Source: Tatumella punctata
Lineage (GTDB): Bacteria > Pseudomonadota > Gammaproteobacteria > Enterobacterales > Enterobacteriaceae
Assembly (NCBI RefSeq): GCF_039523735.1
Contig: NZ_BAAAFW010000037.1
Coordinates: forward strand, 87,459-151,458
Length of the DNA stretch: 64,000 nucleotides
Reading direction: 5' to 3'
The translations under genes were made by a program, and so were the position numbers. Positions 1 to 9,016 of this stretch are shown here, in pieces. A model generated the notes under the pieces. It saw only the letters and a list, made by a program, of their open reading frames with translations. It ran no database searches and had not been told where the DNA came from. Within the stretch, counting starts at the first letter, position 1; every line of letters starts with the position of its first letter.

Positions 1-121
1 GTGGCTACCGGGTGGCGGCGCGATCCCTTCCGCCAGTGTGGTGAACAGTACCCTGAGTATGGCGGCGCTGGGCCTGAAAGCGGCTCATGATATCTCTCTG
101 CGTATGAAGGAGCTGGCATGA
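1..121 (+). CDS. C-terminal end of GMC-type flavoprotein dehydrogenase subunit (partial)
   Basis: Reading from base 2, the last 39 codons of an upstream gene end in TGA at 119-121. The fragment contains a Gly-rich turn, an NST motif and a closing helix with His-Asp-Ile. This resembles the C-terminal end of GMC oxidoreductase large subunits such as gluconate or 2-ketogluconate dehydrogenase. Its stop overlaps the start of the tri-haem cytochrome gene (ATGA at 118-121), the usual arrangement of flavoprotein and cytochrome subunits in these membrane complexes. The assignment rests mostly on this neighbour, because too little of the protein is present to check the FAD-binding or catalytic motifs. 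Confidence 0.65.
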   Translation, partial: WLPGGGAIPSASVVNSTLSMAALGLKAAHDISLRMKELA

Positions 122-1539
122 AACGATTTTTCCGCCTGAAGCTGACGTTACTGGCTCTGGTCTGCGGCAGCCTGGGATCCGTGGCTGCCAGGGCGGCAGA
201 TATTGATCAGTCTCTGCTAAAACAAGGTGAGCTGGTCGCAACGGCATCTGACTGCCAGGCCTGTCACACCGCCCCCGGCAGTAAAACTGCCTTCAGTGGC
301 GGCTATGCTATCGCCTCACCGATGGGGGCGATTTACTCAACCAATATCACCCCCGACCCGGCCACCGGGATTGGTCACTACACTGAAGCACAGTTTGTTG
401 ATGCCGTACGTCATGGTGTCCGGGCCGACGGAGCGCAACTCTACCCGGCGATGCCCTATACTTCGTACCGGATGATGACCGACAGTGATGCTCATGCCCT
501 GTATTATTACTTTATGCATGGCGTTAAACCGGTGGTACAGCAGAATACAGAAACCCGGTTAGCGTTCCCGTTCAATATCCGTTTCAGTATGAAGTTCTGG
601 AACCTGCTGTATGCCGATAATAAAACCCTGCAACCGGATCCGCAGAAAAGTGCCGAGTGGAACCGCGGTAACTATCTGGTTAACGGGCTGGCTCACTGTG
701 ACACCTGTCACACGCCACGCGGTTTTATGATGAATGAAAAAACGGATCAGCCACTGGCCGGGGCTCCGCTTGGCAGCTGGTACGCGCCGAATATTACTTC
801 CGATAAGATCAGCGGGATTGGTGGCTGGAGCAATGATGAAATCATCAGCTACCTGAAAACCGGCCGGGCCGAAGGTAAAAACCAGGCTGCTGGCGGTATG
901 GCTGAAGCCGTTGAGCACAGCCTGCAATACCTGCCGGACAGTGATCTGCAGGCGATTGCTGTCTATCTGAAACAGACCACGCCAATCCGCACCGCGGGGG
1001 AAACCAAAGCCGCGTACAGCTATGGCTCCTCATCGGTCAATGTGGATGATGAGGTCCGTGGGATGGCCGCAAATAATGCCCGTGACTCTCTGACTTCCGG
1101 TGCAGCCTTGTTCAGCGGTAACTGTGCCAGTTGTCACCAGCCAGACGGTGCCGGCAGCAAGAATCAGGCCTACCCTTCCCTGTTCCATAACACCGCGACC
1201 GGCATGATCCATCCGCAAAACCTGATTGCGACCATTCTGTTCGGTGTGCAACGCAATACCAAAGATCATCAGGTGCTGATGCCCGGCTTCAGTTCCCCCA
1301 CTTATGTGGATAACCTGACCGATCAGCAAATCGCGGATATCAGTAACTATGTTCTGCATAATTACGGTAATCCTGAGGTCACCGTGCAGGCAGGTGATGT
1401 GGCCTGGGTCCGTAAGGGCGGTCATCCGCCGGCTCTGGTCGCTCTGCAGCCGTACATGATCCCCGCCATCAGTGTTGCGGTCATTATTGTGATACTGTTG
1501 CTGGTTGCCTTCCGCCTGCGGCGCAGTCGCCGCCGTTAG
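118..1539 (+). CDS. Tri-haem cytochrome c subunit of membrane gluconate/sugar dehydrogenase
   Basis: This 473-residue protein passes electrons from the flavoprotein subunit to ubiquinone at the periplasmic face of the inner membrane. It has a Sec signal peptide (about residues 1-27, cut near AARA), three CxxCH haem c sites at residues 46-50, 194-198 and 336-340, and one C-terminal membrane anchor (about 447-466) followed by an Arg-rich tail. This is the layout of the cytochrome subunit of FAD gluconate 2-dehydrogenase, 2-ketogluconate dehydrogenase and sorbitol/alcohol dehydrogenases. The ATGA overlap with the upstream gene implies translational coupling. The substrate cannot be decided from this subunit; gluconate or ketogluconate is the likeliest guess in an enterobacterium. 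Confidence 0.9.
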   Translation: MKRFFRLKLTLLALVCGSLGSVAARAADIDQSLLKQGELVATASDCQACHTAPGSKTAFSGGYAIASPMGAIYSTNITPDPATGIGHYTEAQFVDAVRHGVRADGAQLYPAMPYTSYRMMTDSDAHALYYYFMHGVKPVVQQNTETRLAFPFNIRFSMKFWNLLYADNKTLQPDPQKSAEWNRGNYLVNGLAHCDTCHTPRGFMMNEKTDQPLAGAPLGSWYAPNITSDKISGIGGWSNDEIISYLKTGRAEGKNQAAGGMAEAVEHSLQYLPDSDLQAIAVYLKQTTPIRTAGETKAAYSYGSSSVNVDDEVRGMAANNARDSLTSGAALFSGNCASCHQPDGAGSKNQAYPSLFHNTATGMIHPQNLIATILFGVQRNTKDHQVLMPGFSSPTYVDNLTDQQIADISNYVLHNYGNPEVTVQAGDVAWVRKGGHPPALVALQPYMIPAISVAVIIVILLLVAFRLRRSRRR

Positions 1540-1550
1540 ACGAACGGGTT

Positions 1551-1575
1551 AAAGGGGGCGACTGCCCCCTTTTTT
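1551..1575 (+). terminator. Rho-independent terminator of the dehydrogenase operon
   Basis: A six-pair G/C stem (GGGGGC / GCCCCC, loop GACT) is followed directly by six T residues. It lies 12 bases after the cytochrome stop codon and closes the operon. Confidence 0.9.
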
Positions 1576-1585
1576 GCCCGCAGGG

Positions 1586-2284
1586 TTAGCGGGATAATTG
1601 CTGACGGAGTTGCTGACCGGTCAGACTGTTCAGGAATAATTCACTGCCCGGCTGAAACAGACGCGCTTTATCCAGTCCGCCAGCCACCACCGGATCAAAA
1701 CCGGCATTTTTTACCAGTTCAGAGACTTCATTCAGGGCCTGCTGATCGTTACCCGCCAGCGGAATGGCCAGTAACTCCCCTGACCGGTGCGCCTGTGAAC
1801 TCAGAGTGTAAGCAGCAACCGAATTAAATCCGCGTACCAGACGGGCACCGGGGAAAAGCCCTGCACTGTATTCCCCTGCTCCCTGTTTCAGGGCCTGTTG
1901 CGCAATATTACCATCGCGGCCGGGGTAAGGATTGGTGACATCCAGGACAACTTTACCTTTCAGTTGCGGGCCGATAACCTTCGCCAGAGACGGCAATGCG
2001 CCATAAGGCACGGCCAGCACGACAATACTGGCTTTTTCAGCGGCCTGCTCAGGAGTGGCGGCACTGGCATGGGCACCAAGGGCACTGACCTGGCTTTGTA
2101 ACTGGTCCGGATGCCGCGATGATAAAATCACCGGATATCCGGCTTTGCTCCACAGAGTTGCCAGAGTTCCGCCCATCTGACCGGCACCGATAATACCGAC
2201 AACCGGTAAGCTACTGGCGTGGGCGGTTAGCATACTGCCAGCCAGCAATATAGCGCTGCAAAATAACTGCTTAATTCCTGTCAC
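1586..2284 (-). CDS. Exported NADP-binding protein, F420-dependent NADP reductase fold
   Basis: This 232-residue protein has a Rossmann dinucleotide site GxGxMG (GIIGAGQMGG, about residues 30-39) and the conserved DVTNP segment near residue 115, typical of the 'coenzyme F420-dependent NADP oxidoreductase' family. A normal Sec signal peptide (about residues 1-23, ending AHA) precedes the fold. The GTG start is preceded by a near-perfect AAGGAGG ribosome site, and no other Met lies between the signal and the GxG motif, so the signal appears real. Enterobacteria do not make F420, so the true cofactor is probably NAD(P). It lies 27 bases downstream of the Tat-signal cupin gene on the same strand. 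The function is unknown. Confidence 0.75.
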   Translation of the reverse strand: MTGIKQLFCSAILLAGSMLTAHASSLPVVGIIGAGQMGGTLATLWSKAGYPVILSSRHPDQLQSQVSALGAHASAATPEQAAEKASIVVLAVPYGALPSLAKVIGPQLKGKVVLDVTNPYPGRDGNIAQQALKQGAGEYSAGLFPGARLVRGFNSVAAYTLSSQAHRSGELLAIPLAGNDQQALNEVSELVKNAGFDPVVAGGLDKARLFQPGSELFLNSLTGQQLRQQLSR

Positions 2285-2311
2285 GGAATCCTCCTTAGTT
2301 ATACAAATAAA

Positions 2312-2920
2312 TCAGGCGAGCGGATCCCACAGGGTCATCAGGGGCTGAGGCTGACCACTGACCGGGTCCTGATGCGGGTAAGGCAGCGAGGCAATACGCT
2401 GCTGCATCCCGGCGGTCGGGGCAGAACGACAGATATCCCAGTGCTGATCGGGCGGGTAGGCACCCACCACCAGAAAATCGTCACTGCTGCCGGTGTTACA
2501 GTGTCCGGTGCCTGCCGGCAGTAACACCACATCCCCGGCATTAACCGTCACCGTCTTTCCTCTCGGGCCGCCCAGCATCAGCCGGGCTTCACCACCGACA
2601 ACCCCCAGGACTTCATGGGCAGTACTGTGGTAATGGTGGAAGTCGAATACCCCGGCCACCCACTGGGGTGGCCAGCCGTTATGTTGAAAAGCCTGTTCAG
2701 AGTGCTGCGTAACCGCGCCGGATAGCGGCAATACCTGCCGGTAGAGCAGGACAGGAAGGTGCGGATTATTCGGTACCCAGCCATTGGCTGATAATCTGAA
2801 ATGTTCCGGAGTGAGCCGGGAGGGAGATTCACCACGTGCAGCGGCGGCAAACAAAAGTGGTGTGCTAAGCGCGATCTGCGTCATCACACGTAAAAAGTCC
2901 CGGCGGGAATCGACTGACAT
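2312..2920 (-). CDS. Tat-signal cupin protein (YjlB-like)
   Basis: The chosen ATG at 2918-2920 gives 202 residues and has a strong site (AAGGGGGAAAT) just upstream; a start nine codons earlier would bury the Tat motif. The N-terminus carries a twin-arginine motif SRRDFLRV followed by a hydrophobic stretch ending near Ala-Ala-Arg-Gly. The cupin core has a metal-binding cluster HHYHSTAHE and a second motif around PAGTGH, as in the YjlB family. It is probably exported folded with its metal. The gene is upstream of the exported NADP-fold gene and probably cotranscribed with it. The substrate is not known. Confidence 0.75.
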   Translation of the reverse strand: MSVDSRRDFLRVMTQIALSTPLLFAAAARGESPSRLTPEHFRLSANGWVPNNPHLPVLLYRQVLPLSGAVTQHSEQAFQHNGWPPQWVAGVFDFHHYHSTAHEVLGVVGGEARLMLGGPRGKTVTVNAGDVVLLPAGTGHCNTGSSDDFLVVGAYPPDQHWDICRSAPTAGMQQRIASLPYPHQDPVSGQPQPLMTLWDPLA

Positions 2921-3033
2921 ATTTCCCCCTTGAGCAATAGTTAACAAAACTGCAGATTTCTACCCTGAGAATAAGCGGCAGCAAACAGATATCGTCTGCC
3001 CGGTAACTGCGTCGTACGGCTATTAAAGGTATA

Positions 3034-3070
3034 AAAGCCCCGCGGCTTTTTGTAAAGTCCGCGGGGCTTT
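3034..3070 (-). terminator. Terminator downstream of the MFS gene
   Basis: A 12-pair stem AAAGCCCCGCGG / CCGCGGGGCTTT surrounds a 13-base loop. Read on the minus strand it ends in CTTTTA and follows the MFS stop codon by about 60 bases. Confidence 0.85.
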
Positions 3071-3128
3071 CAGAATACTGCAGGTAACAGAGAAAAGGTG
3101 ACAGAATATGTCTGAAACCTCAGATGAC

Positions 3129-4307
3129 TTAGCGCACGGAGGTCTGCGCTTTACTGGTCACTAAAGCACTCAGCCAGGCTAACAGTCCGACAATCCCTAA
3201 AGCACCACCCACCCAGGCAGTGGCTGTCCAGCCCATACCGGCATTGATCACCACTCCGCCGAAGAACGCCCCTAATGCATTAGCAATATTTAATGCTGAG
3301 TGATTCATAGCCGCCGCCAGCGTCTGGGCCTTACCCGCGACATCCATCAGCCGGATTTGCAGACAAGGGATCAGTAGCGAAGTTGTCCCCACCAGGAAAG
3401 TTGCTACCACACCACCGCTCACAAATTTAGCCAGCAGCGGGAACAGAGCCATCACCACCAGGTTCCATAACAGAGCCACCGTGATCCCCCTCCTGACACT
3501 CCAGTCAGATAACCGTCCGCCGGCCATCATGCCGACAATCATTCCCAGCCCGAAAGCGGCCATCACCCAGGGGATTGCCCATTCGGCCAGCCCGGCAACC
3601 TGCATCAGAGTCGGAGTAATATAACTGAACACCGCAAACATACCGCCAAACCCGGCAGCACCGGTCAGCAGTACCAGCAAAACCTGCGGGGTTTTCAGTG
3701 CCGTCAGTTCCTGTAGCGGATGAGCTGACGGATCCCCAGGCTGATAAGGCACATAACGGATCACCAGCAGCAGTGATACCAGTGCACAGAGCCCGACAAA
3801 CAGGAAGGCATAGTGCCAGTTAAGATGGTGCCCTACCCAGGCGGCCAGCGGTACTCCCAGCAGCGTGGCAATGGTCAGACCTGTCATCATCCGGCCAATC
3901 GCTTTACCCCGCTGTTCCGGTGCAACCAGCGAGGCTGATACCAGCGAGGCAATACCAAAATACGCCCCGTGAGGTAACCCGCTGATAAAACGCGCCACGA
4001 CAAAGCTCATATATCCCGGGGTCAATGCACTGGCAATATTACCGGCGGCAAACAACCCCATCAGAAAAATAAGCAGATGCTGGCGGGACGCCCGTGCTCC
4101 CAGTACTGCAATTAACGGTGCTCCGAATACCACCCCTAATGCATATGCGGTGATCGCATTACCGGTACTGGTGACTGAATGTCCGAGCCCGTGCGCGACA
4201 TCCGGTAATAAGCCCATAATCACAAACTCACCGGTGCCGATACCGAAGCCGCCCAGCCCCATCGCCAGCAGGGCCATCCCGATATTTATGGTCTTCTTTT
4301 GCTGCAC
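3129..4307 (-). CDS. MFS transporter, DHA1 family (AraJ/YdhP-like)
   Basis: This 392-residue, 12-helix inner-membrane protein exchanges protons for small molecules, probably sugars or drugs. The N-terminal helix carries the GTGEFVIMGLLPD pattern shared by AraJ, YdhP and SotB-like DHA1 exporters. An RGKAIGRMMTG segment lies after helix 4, a GGRLSDW loop stands between helices 8 and 9, and the length is normal. It is transcribed divergently from another MFS gene at 4433, with about 125 bases of AT-rich DNA between them. No regulator is adjacent, so the substrate cannot be inferred. Confidence 0.85.
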   Translation of the reverse strand: MQQKKTINIGMALLAMGLGGFGIGTGEFVIMGLLPDVAHGLGHSVTSTGNAITAYALGVVFGAPLIAVLGARASRQHLLIFLMGLFAAGNIASALTPGYMSFVVARFISGLPHGAYFGIASLVSASLVAPEQRGKAIGRMMTGLTIATLLGVPLAAWVGHHLNWHYAFLFVGLCALVSLLLVIRYVPYQPGDPSAHPLQELTALKTPQVLLVLLTGAAGFGGMFAVFSYITPTLMQVAGLAEWAIPWVMAAFGLGMIVGMMAGGRLSDWSVRRGITVALLWNLVVMALFPLLAKFVSGGVVATFLVGTTSLLIPCLQIRLMDVAGKAQTLAAAMNHSALNIANALGAFFGGVVINAGMGWTATAWVGGALGIVGLLAWLSALVTSKAQTSVR

Positions 4308-4432
4308 AAAAACTCCAATACAATTAATTAATATTTACTAAACATATTTATATACATTCATGAGATGCATCCCTTCAGGGCATTGGATATCATGATCGCT
4401 CCTTATGTTCTCATGCCCGGTAAGCAACAGTC

Positions 4433-5860
4433 ATGTGCGTATTGATAAATAAAACAAATAAGTCTGTTTCAGGTGTTGCTCTGCTGGTGGCGGGCGCTTT
4501 TTTTATGGAGTTCCTCGACGGTACGGTGATTGCAACCGCACTGCCACAGATGGCACACACCTTTGCCACAGATGTTGTCCGGCTGAATCTGGGGATCAGT
4601 GCCTATTTACTGACCCTGGCGGTCCTGATCCCGGTCAGTGGCTGGATAGCCGATCGCTACGGTGCAAAGAATGTATTTTCTCTGGCACTGGTCATCTTCA
4701 CCCTGTCCTCGGTGTTATGTGGCCTCAGCGAAAATCTGACGATGTTTGTGGCAATGCGTATTCTGCAGGGGGCCGGTGGCGCATTAATGGTGCCGGTCGG
4801 CAGGTTGGCAGTATTAAAAAACACCCCGCCGGAGCAGTTGATCACCGCCATTGCGACATTAACCTGGCCTGCGCTGGTCGCTCCGATTATCGGCCCGCCA
4901 TTGGGAGGGTTTATTACCACCTGGTTTGACTGGCGCTGGATTTTTTTTCTGAATCTGCCGCTGGGGATAATAGCGTTTATGCTGTCCCGACGACTGATGA
5001 AAAACAGCAGTGACACCGGACAACGGCCCTTTGATATAACCGGTTTTATCCTGTCTGCGTTGTCAATGATCGGTGTGGTATGCAGTATGGAAATGGTATC
5101 GTCGGATATCCCTCTGCCCCTGACACTGGGATTGTCGGTGATCAGTCTGGCCGGACTCCGGATCACCTGGTGGCATATGAAGCGGGCGCCCTGTCCGATG
5201 ATCCGCATGGATGCTTTATCAATCCCGACCTTCCGCGCCACCCTGATCGGCGGATTCCTGTTTCGCTCGGCTATTTCCGCGATTCCGTTCCTGTTGCCTC
5301 TGATGTTTCAGACCGGCTTTCATATGGATGCTTTTCATTCGGGATTGCTGGTACTGGCGGTCTTTGCCGGAAATCTTGCTATCAAACCCGCGACAACGCG
5401 GATTCTGCGGACCTTTGGTTTTAAAACTGTCCTGACCGTGAATGGTCTGCTTAATGTCGTGGCGATGGTCGCCTGTGCATTTTTTACTCCGCAGACAGCT
5501 CACTGGCTGATTATGCTGGTGCTGTTTATCGGCGGTATGTTCCGTTCTTTGCAGTTTACCGCGATTAATACCTTAGTGTTTTGTGATGTACCTAAAGCGC
5601 AAATGAGCCATGCCAACGCACTGTTCAGCGCATCTTCCCAGCTCTCCATGGGCGCAGGCATTACTTTCTGCGCACTCAGTATCTACCTGGCCGGGCGCCT
5701 GGGTCAGACATCACAGTGGCTTCACGGGTTACCGGCGGTCAGTTTCCGGCTGTCATTTATTGCCCTCGGGGTGTTATGCCTGATTGCAATGGCAGATATT
5801 TTACTGCTGGAGAAAAATGCCGGCAGTCAGGTGACGGCAGGCAAAAAAGCGTCCTCCTGA
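4433..5860 (+). CDS. MFS multidrug transporter, DHA2 family (MdtD/HsrA-like)
   Basis: This 475-residue membrane protein has the DHA2 hallmarks: FMEFLDGTVIATALPQ in helix 1, GWIADRYGAKN (motif A) in the loop between helices 2 and 3, and LQGAGGALMVPVGRL in helix 4. It most resembles MdtD and HsrA of E. coli by motif and order. Such proteins export drugs or metabolites with 14 predicted helices. The start at ATG 4433 has only a weak upstream site (TAAGCA), so a slightly later start is possible. It lies divergent to the DHA1 transporter. Confidence 0.85.
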   Translation: MCVLINKTNKSVSGVALLVAGAFFMEFLDGTVIATALPQMAHTFATDVVRLNLGISAYLLTLAVLIPVSGWIADRYGAKNVFSLALVIFTLSSVLCGLSENLTMFVAMRILQGAGGALMVPVGRLAVLKNTPPEQLITAIATLTWPALVAPIIGPPLGGFITTWFDWRWIFFLNLPLGIIAFMLSRRLMKNSSDTGQRPFDITGFILSALSMIGVVCSMEMVSSDIPLPLTLGLSVISLAGLRITWWHMKRAPCPMIRMDALSIPTFRATLIGGFLFRSAISAIPFLLPLMFQTGFHMDAFHSGLLVLAVFAGNLAIKPATTRILRTFGFKTVLTVNGLLNVVAMVACAFFTPQTAHWLIMLVLFIGGMFRSLQFTAINTLVFCDVPKAQMSHANALFSASSQLSMGAGITFCALSIYLAGRLGQTSQWLHGLPAVSFRLSFIALGVLCLIAMADILLLEKNAGSQVTAGKKASS

Positions 5861-5924
5861 GTACCGGCAGGCAGCACCGGACTTTTACTGTCGGCAACAT
5901 CGTCCCCCGCCGGGGAATGGCTGG

Positions 5925-6527
5925 TTAGCTGTAGTAGTAATCCTGACCGCCATTACGGATAAACCAGCCAGTCAGTGCCATACGTTCTTTGCGGGTCGGC
6001 TTAACTTCATGCAGGATCTGCTCCGACAGGAAGCATAAAACACTGCCGGCAACTGGCTGGATCAGCCGCTCCCCTTCCGGTAAATGGAGACAGAGTTCCC
6101 CGCCATCCTGCGGATGCCAGTTCTGGTTGATATAAACAATAAACGTGACCGCCCGGCGTTTATCATTGGCAAAACAGTCATAGTGGGGTTTGTAATAAGC
6201 CCCCGCAGGATAGCGGGAGAAATGCCCTTCAAAATCCTGCAACCCAAGAAAAAACTCACGGTTAAGTAGCTGCCGGGTTTGCTCCACCAGCGTCAGATAG
6301 CGGCTAATGGCCGGGTCTGTTTCAGACTTTTCTATCCAGCTGATGCTGTCAGAACGGATCGATTCATTAATAATGTTCTTCACGCCACGGCCGATTCCTG
6401 CCTGCAGGAAGGTACGGCTATGACATAAGTCGGCTAAACCCGAAATAAGCGCGGGATCCAGTACATTTTGCTGGTAAAACCAGCCCTGGTCGCAAAGTTG
6501 TTTTACTAACCCGTTAGAATCAAGCAT
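5925..6527 (-). CDS. 2-oxoglutarate/Fe(II)-dependent oxygenase (prolyl-4-hydroxylase-like)
   Basis: The start at 6525-6527 (200 residues) is preceded by AGGAGCGAT; the longer open frame has no good ribosome site. The jelly-roll oxygenase core shows the iron ligands His115-x-Asp117 (PHYDCF) and His173 (ILHEV), with Arg182 placed to hold 2-oxoglutarate. A conserved DGGELCLH segment sits between them. This is the SM-20/EGL-9-like prolyl hydroxylase domain found as a stand-alone protein in many Gammaproteobacteria. The bacterial substrates are mostly unknown; translation-factor hydroxylation has been shown for some relatives. No functional partner is adjacent. Confidence 0.85.
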   Translation of the reverse strand: MLDSNGLVKQLCDQGWFYQQNVLDPALISGLADLCHSRTFLQAGIGRGVKNIINESIRSDSISWIEKSETDPAISRYLTLVEQTRQLLNREFFLGLQDFEGHFSRYPAGAYYKPHYDCFANDKRRAVTFIVYINQNWHPQDGGELCLHLPEGERLIQPVAGSVLCFLSEQILHEVKPTRKERMALTGWFIRNGGQDYYYS

Positions 6528-6671
6528 ATCGCTCCTGCGATGGTAATGCTGAACAGACCGCCGAGTATAGCCGAGAGGTTGCACAGCAACCACAGGATTT
6601 CGCGGGGGAAATGAGGCCCCGCGCACGAAGAGCTTATCCCCCCTGTCTGTCCGCCAGTGCGAACAGGATTA

Positions 6672-8156
6672 TCAGATATCTTTAGTGACGCCGGCTGAAA
6701 TATCTGTTGCTGACTGAGCCCTGACTCCGGCCCCGCTCACCCGGTAATAGATTCCGGCAGCCAGGGCAACGCCGATAAACCAGCTGAAACTGGCGACCGA
6801 ATGTAAAGACGGAATAAAGCTGAGCAGCAGGCAGAGCATCACTGCCGGCAGCAGGGACAAAATCGCTTTCAGATTAAAGCCCTGCCGATACCAGTAAGCG
6901 CCTTGCGGTGAATCATTAAATAACTGGTCGGTGTTTATCTGGCTGCGATTTACCAGATAGAAATCACACAACAGAATACCGAACAACGGGCCGATAAAAG
7001 AACCGAGTACGTCGAGGGTATAATGAATCAACTCCGGTGACTGGAACAAATTCCACGGCGTAAGAATGACAGATCCTACGGCAGCAATCATCCCGCCCAT
7101 CCGGAAACTGATTTTCTGCGGTGCACAGTTAGAGAAATCAAAAGCCGGTGAAACAAAGTTCGCCACGATATTAATCCCTATCGTAGCAATAATCATTGTC
7201 AGTAAAGCCACTGCCATTGCCACGCCGCTACCAACCTGAGAGACGGTTTCGATAGGATCGGTAATCATTCTGCCGAACAATGAATGGGTTCCGGAAACGA
7301 TGACCACCGTAATTACCGAAAACAGTAAAAAGTTAAACGGTAAGCCCCAGCGATTACCGCGCCGGATATCCTGCATGCTGGCAGCGTAGCGGGAAAAATC
7401 ACCAAAGTTCAGCAACGGACCGGAAAAGTAGGAAACGACCAGCGCAACCGCCGAAATCATCTGCCATCCCTGCTGAGCAAAAGATAACGGCTTTTCTGCC
7501 AGGGTCAGAGATATACCGGCGAAGCCGGTCTGCGAAATAATCCATATGGCTAATGCCAGCATCACGATATAGACCGCCGGGCCGGCAATATCAATAAAGC
7601 GTTTAATGGCATTCATTCCATGCCAGAAGACCAGAGCCTGTAATACCCACATAATCGCGAAGCATACCCAGCCAAGAGCCGAAAGGCCGAGGAAACGGGG
7701 GACCGTCATCGGTACCAGCGCGGGCCAGAATTTCAGTAACACCAGCAGTAATGCATTTGATGCCAGCCATGTCTGGATACCATACCAGGCGAATGCGATC
7801 AGGCCACGGATCACTGCCGGTATATTTGCCCCGAACACACCGAAGGCCTGACGACAGACAACCGCATAGGGCACCCCGCTGAGCTGGCTGGGTTTAGCGA
7901 CCAGGTTGGCGAAAAACTGGACAATGCAAATTCCTGCCAGCAGACACAGCAGCACCTGCCACCCTGCCAGCCCGAGGGCAAAGAAACTGGCGGCAACCAC
8001 GTAGCCACCCATACTGTGTACGTCTGACATCCAGAAAGAAAAAATATTGTACCAGTTCCAGTGTTGCTTTCTGACCGGCGCTAAGTCGTCATTGGTCAGC
8101 CTCGGGCTGTAACCTGGTTTGACGAGCCCGGCGTTCTGTGGTTCATTTTTTGGCAT
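6672..8156 (-). CDS. NCS1-family nucleobase/hydantoin/allantoin permease
   Basis: This 494-residue, 12-helix cation symporter has a cytoplasmic N-terminus containing a short helix with LTNDDLAPV and the family signature of a Trp-rich first segment (HWNWYNIFSFWMSDVHSMGGY). NCS1 carriers import nucleobases, allantoin, thiamine or hydantoins. It is divergent from a GntR regulator and a hydantoin-racemase homologue, so hydantoin or a related ureide is the likely substrate (inference). The shared intergenic region holds GTATAC-centred palindromes that could control both directions. Confidence 0.85.
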   Translation of the reverse strand: MPKNEPQNAGLVKPGYSPRLTNDDLAPVRKQHWNWYNIFSFWMSDVHSMGGYVVAASFFALGLAGWQVLLCLLAGICIVQFFANLVAKPSQLSGVPYAVVCRQAFGVFGANIPAVIRGLIAFAWYGIQTWLASNALLLVLLKFWPALVPMTVPRFLGLSALGWVCFAIMWVLQALVFWHGMNAIKRFIDIAGPAVYIVMLALAIWIISQTGFAGISLTLAEKPLSFAQQGWQMISAVALVVSYFSGPLLNFGDFSRYAASMQDIRRGNRWGLPFNFLLFSVITVVIVSGTHSLFGRMITDPIETVSQVGSGVAMAVALLTMIIATIGINIVANFVSPAFDFSNCAPQKISFRMGGMIAAVGSVILTPWNLFQSPELIHYTLDVLGSFIGPLFGILLCDFYLVNRSQINTDQLFNDSPQGAYWYRQGFNLKAILSLLPAVMLCLLLSFIPSLHSVASFSWFIGVALAAGIYYRVSGAGVRAQSATDISAGVTKDI

Positions 8157-8232
8157 AATTGCAGACCCTTTAGCTATTCTGAAGTAATAATCACACGCTC
8201 TGATACCTTGCAGGATCCAGACCAGCTTTCAT

Positions 8233-8250
8233 TTTTTTGTATACAAAAAA
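8233..8250. promoter_or_regulatory. Candidate GntR operator 1 (18-bp palindrome)
   Basis: A perfect palindrome TTTTTTGTATACAAAAAA lies between the divergent NCS1 permease and gntR genes. The GTATAC core recurs at 8261 and inside the racemase gene, as expected for operators of the adjacent FCD-type GntR regulator. Confidence 0.55.
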
Positions 8251-8256
8251 CAAAAA

Positions 8257-8271
8257 ATTGGTATACCTAAT
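8257..8271. promoter_or_regulatory. Candidate GntR operator 2 (GGTATACC core)
   Basis: A second GTATAC-centred inverted repeat with an 8-base perfect core (8260-8267) and an imperfect flank lies 22 bases from operator 1, which is two helical turns. It lies just upstream of the gntR ribosome site and could serve autoregulation. Confidence 0.45.
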
Positions 8272-8296
8272 AAAGAACATTATCCGGGAGAACCGC

Positions 8297-9001
8297 ATGT
8301 TAACCGCCACCCCTTACCGTGACAGTCGCGAAGGGCAGGAAAAAGAAGACCACATCCGGGAAGCTTTAATAAAAGCGATGGTGGAACACCAGCTACCGCC
8401 GGGCAGTAAACTTCCGGAGGAAGCACTGGCCGATGCGTTCGGTATCAGCCGGACCGGCATCAGGAAAGTGCTGACCCGCCTCGCCACGGTGCAAATGGTG
8501 AATATGACGCCCGGCCGTGGTGCATTTGTCGCTAACCCGACAGCCGGCGAATCATTACAGATTTTCCGGACGCGGACCCTGATTGAACTGGCAAATTTGC
8601 CGGATGTGGCACAACGCCTGCAGCCACAGGATCATCAGGAGCTGGCAGAGGTCCTGCAGCTCGAACACCAGGCGCACCATCAGCGGGATGCGGCTGCGGC
8701 AATCCGCCATTCAGCCATGTTCCATATTCGTTTACATGCGGTCGCCGGTAACCCGGTAATAAGCGAAATCGTTACTAATCTGACATTACGATCTTCACTG
8801 GTGATTGCCGCCTGGGGAAGCCAGTGGCAACAGGGGTGCCGGGATTCAGAACATCAGCAGTTACTGGATGCCGTCAGGGACCGGGATCTGCCGGTTCTCA
8901 GTGCCCTGATGCAGGCGCATTTTGACAATATCGTCCAGAGCCTGGATTTTAACGGGGCTAAAAAGCCCCTGCCCGATTTTCGAAAACTGTTTGCTGAATA
9001 A
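8297..9001 (+). CDS. GntR-family transcriptional regulator (FCD/FadR type)
   Basis: The start at 8297 (234 residues) follows a GGGAGAACC ribosome site; an upstream in-frame ATG at 8237 would overlap the operator palindromes and lacks a site. The N-terminal winged helix (about residues 15-85) shows the pattern LPPGSKLPEEALADAFGISRTGIRKVLTRL and the wing PGRGAFV. The C-terminal part is an all-helical FCD ligand domain with His residues (FHIRLHAVAGN) in the usual metal/ligand positions. It probably represses the divergent permease and the downstream racemase, with release by a hydantoin or amino-acid derivative (inference). Confidence 0.88.
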   Translation: MLTATPYRDSREGQEKEDHIREALIKAMVEHQLPPGSKLPEEALADAFGISRTGIRKVLTRLATVQMVNMTPGRGAFVANPTAGESLQIFRTRTLIELANLPDVAQRLQPQDHQELAEVLQLEHQAHHQRDAAAAIRHSAMFHIRLHAVAGNPVISEIVTNLTLRSSLVIAAWGSQWQQGCRDSEHQQLLDAVRDRDLPVLSALMQAHFDNIVQSLDFNGAKKPLPDFRKLFAE

Positions 9002-9016
9002 TATTCCGGAGTCTTT

